Positions 62,201 through 64,000 of a stretch of 64,000 nucleotides of DNA are shown here, in pieces. The stretch spans positions 1,178,001 through 1,242,000 of the forward strand of contig CBDFIO010000001.1 of the NCBI GenBank assembly GCA_965248155.1. The letters run 5' to 3'. The notes beneath the pieces are model-generated. The model searched no databases and was not told where the DNA came from. It saw nothing but the letters and a program-made list of their open reading frames with translations. The position numbers were made by a program, and so were the translations under genes. Source of the DNA: RFSX01 sp965248155 (GTDB lineage Bacteria > Bacteroidota > Bacteroidia > Chitinophagales > Saprospiraceae). Every line of letters begins with the position of its first letter. Positions within the stretch are counted from its first letter, which is position 1.

Positions 62201-63481
62201 AAAAAGATACTTACGACATTCTATATTCAATACGGTTCAGTACTGCATGTTAAGAATAAGCAAAAAGCTAAAAAGGGAGACCTCATTTGTCAATGGGATC
62301 CGTTCAACGCTGTTATCATTTCCGAATACAAGGGTATCGTTAAATATGATGGGCTTGAAGAGGGAGTATCATTTAGAAAGGAAAGAGATGACCAGACAGG
62401 AAATGAAGATCATGTGATAATCGAATCAAAGAACAAAAAGACGATTCCTATTATCAAAGTCATTTCAGCTTCAGGAAAAGAGCTTAAGTCTTATACAATG
62501 CCTGTAGGTGCTTATCTAACTGTTCAGAATGGAATGGAAGTTGTTTCAGGACAAAAATTGGCTAAGATACCAAGAAAACAAGGTCAGATTCAAGATATTA
62601 CCGGAGGTCTTCCAAGGGTAACTGAGCTGTTTGAAGCACGTAATCCATCGAATCCTGCAGTAACGTCACAAATTGATGGTATTGTAAGTTTTGGAAAAGT
62701 CAAAAGAGGAAACCAGGAAGTCTTTGTTTTTGACGAAAAAACAAATCAGAAGACGAAGTATCTTATTAAGAAAGGAAAGTTAATGTTGGTCCAAGACGGA
62801 GACTTTGTAAGAGCAGGAACGAAGTTATCTGACGGCGCAACATCGCCATTTGATATTTTAAATATCATGGGGCCATTTGCTGTACAAAAATATCTGGTTA
62901 ACGGAATACAAGAAGTATATAGATCTCAGGGTATTGTAATCAATGACAAACATATTGAAGTAATATCACGTCAGATGATGAGAAGAGTTGAAATCGAAGA
63001 TCCAGGAGATACACATTTCTTAGAAGGTGAAGCAGTTGAAAGATTCGAGTTCTTAGATTCAAATGATTGGATCTTTGACAAAAAAGTAGTTGAAGATGCC
63101 GGAGAATCGTCAAAAATGAAACAAGGGCAATTGGTTTCATTAAGACACATCAGAGAAGAGAATTCTTATCTAAAGAGAAATGATTTGAAATTGGTGAGCT
63201 TTAGTGATGCAGTATCTGCAACTTCGAAACCATTACTTCAGGGTATTACTAAATCGTCCCTAGGTACGATTAGTTGGATTTCAGCAGCATCATTCCAAGA
63301 AACGACCAAGGTGTTGAGTACTGCAGCTATAGGAGCCAAGAAAGATGATTTATTTGGTCTGAAGGAAAATGTTATTTCAGGTAAGATGATACCAGCAGGT
63401 ACCGGACTGAAAGAATTTAGGAATTTAATTGTCAATGCAATTGAAATACCTGAAGAACCGGAAGAAGAATTGGCTGAATAA
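59204..63481 (+). CDS. rpoC: DNA-directed RNA polymerase beta' subunit
   Basis: 1425 residues. Zinc site 1 is complete (CYCGKYKRIRYKGIVCDRCG); the catalytic metal loop NADFDGDQMAVH is intact; zinc site 2 is CETKRGVCAKCYG. Bridge helix and trigger loop (GDAVGIIAAQSIGEPGTQL, TLRTFHVGG) are seen. The C-terminus ends in an acidic tail (EEPEEELAE). It is last in the superoperon and is followed at once by a strong terminator. Confidence 0.99.
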   Translation: MPFKRQNAQHSGNFDSITISLTSPDEILERSFGEVLKPETINYRTYKPERDGLFCERIFGPVKDYECYCGKYKRIRYKGIVCDRCGVEVTEKKVRRERMGHIKLVVPVVHIWFFKSLPNKIGYLLGISSKKLESIIYYERYVVIQPGVKEGEIELKELYTEEEYFEILDTLPQDNQLLDDTDPQKFIAKMGAEAVKELLERLDLDALSYQLRHQAANETSQQRKSEALKRLRVVEAFRDGQTRIENKPEWAIIEYLPIIPPELRPLVPLDGGRFASSDLNDLYRRVIIRNNRLKRLLEIKAPEVILRNEKRMLQEAVDSLFDNSRKSNAVKAEGGRSLKSLSDILKGKQGRFRQNLLGKRVDYSGRSVIVVGPNLKLHECGLPKGMAAELFKPFIIRKLIERGIVKTVKSAKKLVDRKDPVIWEILENLLRGHPVMLNRAPTLHRLSIQAFQPKLVEGKAIQLHPLVTGAFNADFDGDQMAVHVPLSQGAILEAQVLMLSSHNILNPQNGSPIALPSQDMVLGLYYLTKEHPDLKADKNGKARIFYSAEEVMIAYNEGKFSLHTGIKVKAEVENEEGEFVNGLIDTTVGRVVFNSKKPEKVPFINTLLTKKNLKEVISDIIRRTDLPTTASFLDDIKEMGFYWSFKAGLSFNLGDLINPTIKEKTLVEAREEVEEVWDNYNMGLITPNERYNQVIDKWTYADNKITENLMKELKEHKSGFNSVYMMLDSGARGSKQQIKQLCGLRGLMAKPRKSGDTGGAIIENPILSNFLEGLSVQDYFISTHGARKGLADTALKTADAGYLTRRLVDVSQDVIILHPDCDTLRGIKMTAYIENDKIVESLATKIEGRYVLNDVYHPETDEKLINSGDYIDSAIAEKIDNSGLESIKIRSVLTCETKRGVCAKCYGKNLATNRLAERGDAVGIIAAQSIGEPGTQLTLRTFHVGGIASVSKAESEIISKHDGVLEFDNVTATNYEENGVKSRIVISRSGEIRLIDPESKKILTTFYIQYGSVLHVKNKQKAKKGDLICQWDPFNAVIISEYKGIVKYDGLEEGVSFRKERDDQTGNEDHVIIESKNKKTIPIIKVISASGKELKSYTMPVGAYLTVQNGMEVVSGQKLAKIPRKQGQIQDITGGLPRVTELFEARNPSNPAVTSQIDGIVSFGKVKRGNQEVFVFDEKTNQKTKYLIKKGKLMLVQDGDFVRAGTKLSDGATSPFDILNIMGPFAVQKYLVNGIQEVYRSQGIVINDKHIEVISRQMMRRVEIEDPGDTHFLEGEAVERFEFLDSNDWIFDKKVVEDAGESSKMKQGQLVSLRHIREENSYLKRNDLKLVSFSDAVSATSKPLLQGITKSSLGTISWISAASFQETTKVLSTAAIGAKKDDLFGLKENVISGKMIPAGTGLKEFRNLIVNAIEIPEEPEEELAE

Positions 63482-63508
63482 TTAAGAAAGAGAATATTTA
63501 GTATATAG

Positions 63509-63547
63509 AATTCCTGGCAAAGAAATTTGTCAGGAATTTATTTTTTT
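63509..63547 (+). terminator. Intrinsic terminator of the rpoBC operon
   Basis: AATTCCTG-G-CAAA pairs with TTTG-T-CAGGAATT (13 pairs with one G.U, loop GAAA), followed by ATTTTTTT. The 3' arm contains the stop codon of the convergent riboflavin synthase gene (63530-63532), so the two genes share this sequence. Confidence 0.87.
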
Positions 63548-64000
63548 AAGATACTTGATAACATATTTTCCTAAATTGTCAAATTCAATATTTATATGTT
63601 CACCGATCTGTAAATCTTTGAAATTTGTGTTCTCATATGTATAAGGTATAATCGAAACAGATAGCAAGTCTTCCTCGATATTAGTTATTGTAAGACTAAT
63701 ACCATTCAAACAGATAGATCCTTTTTCAATAACATAATCCTCATATTCAGAAGGAAATCTGATTTCAAAATCCCAGCTACCATTATTATCGATAATCTGT
63801 GTTATTTTTCCTTTGCAATCGACATGACCAGAAACCAAATGTCCATCAATTCTTGAACTTGGAAGTAAGCATCTCTCAAGATTGATTCGATCTCCTGCTT
63901 TCAACATATCCAGGATACTTCTTTCCAAAGTTTCTTTTATCGCTTCAACTTTATATTGCTGAGCATCAATTTCTACTATAGACAGACAAACCCCATTATG
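63530..64000 (-). CDS. ribE: Riboflavin synthase alpha chain (5' end outside window)
   Basis: Joins two 6,7-dimethyl-8-ribityllumazine molecules to make riboflavin. The frame is open to the window edge; its first visible residues (HNGVCLSIVEID) are in the N-terminal barrel of RibE, so about 30-40 residues are missing. The signature of the first lumazine site is RINLERCLLPSSRIDGHLVSGHVD, split here for length as RINLERCLL and GHLVSGHVD; the second repeat has ICLNGISLTITNI and INIEFDNLGKYVIKYL. Ends inside the rpoC terminator. Confidence 0.93.
   Translation of the reverse strand, partial: HNGVCLSIVEIDAQQYKVEAIKETLERSILDMLKAGDRINLERCLLPSSRIDGHLVSGHVDCKGKITQIIDNNGSWDFEIRFPSEYEDYVIEKGSICLNGISLTITNIEEDLLSVSIIPYTYENTNFKDLQIGEHINIEFDNLGKYVIKYLKKINS

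Overview
The window comes from a low-GC member of the Bacteroidota. Supporting evidence: two SusC/SusD outer-membrane uptake pairs, several secreted proteins with C-terminal type IX secretion (T9SS) sorting domains, the DUF6794 family, promoters resembling the Bacteroidota -7 box TAnnTTTG, little use of Shine-Dalgarno sequences, and the gene order tRNA-tuf-tRNA-secE-nusG-rplKAJL-rpoBC. The genes for Kdo transfer, heptose kinase, LpxB and ferrochelatase point to a free-living Gram-negative with a full LPS. A Saprospirales-like lineage is possible, but that is only an inference. Genes are packed tightly: no gap exceeds 300 bases (the largest is 286 bases, 41474-41759).

Layout. 1-1209 is the 3' part of valS, ending in a bidirectional terminator shared with a convergent T9SS-secreted PA-domain protein. 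3897-6812 is an LPS-core block on the minus strand (heptose kinase, Kdo transferase, small barrel protein). 6919-10759 is a sugar aminotransferase followed by a Wza-like SLBB export protein whose reading frame is cut by an in-frame TAG. 10756-12968 is gap-pgk on the minus strand. 13060-15358 holds two genes that each carry a one-base frameshift: a secreted cytochrome c / copper monooxygenase-like protein and a HAD phosphatase. 15450-20942 runs on the plus strand: a DUF4340-like protein, an S1/P1-like nuclease, a DUF368 lipid-carrier translocase and a TPR-PD40-SPOR envelope protein. 20947-31802 is mixed housekeeping: nitrilase, thiolase, topA, lpxB, surE, hemH, psd, cdsA, pdxJ.

31943-46515 is the main accessory region. 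A SusC/SusD/lipoprotein operon and a second SusC/SusD operon flank a large secreted subtilisin-like protease with a small secreted partner. No carbohydrate-active enzyme is present, so protein or peptide use (RagAB-like) is the simplest reading. Both SusC genes have the same AT-rich palindrome upstream, and the second also has an ECF-sigma-like promoter and a structured leader. 46667-49303 holds a divergent DUF3179 lipoprotein and two outer-membrane proteins, one of them interrupted by an in-frame TAA. 49382-50284 is a Xer recombinase.

50379-63481 is the translation/transcription superoperon: four tRNAs, tuf, tRNA-Trp, secE, nusG, rplK, rplA, rplJ, rplL, rpoB, rpoC. It ends in a terminator that overlaps the 3' end of a convergent, truncated riboflavin synthase gene.

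I did not see a clearly new multi-gene system such as a defence island, CRISPR array, prophage or biosynthetic cluster. The most notable points are four single-event gene disruptions, the paired SusCD/protease region with its shared upstream element, and the unusual domain combinations of two envelope proteins.
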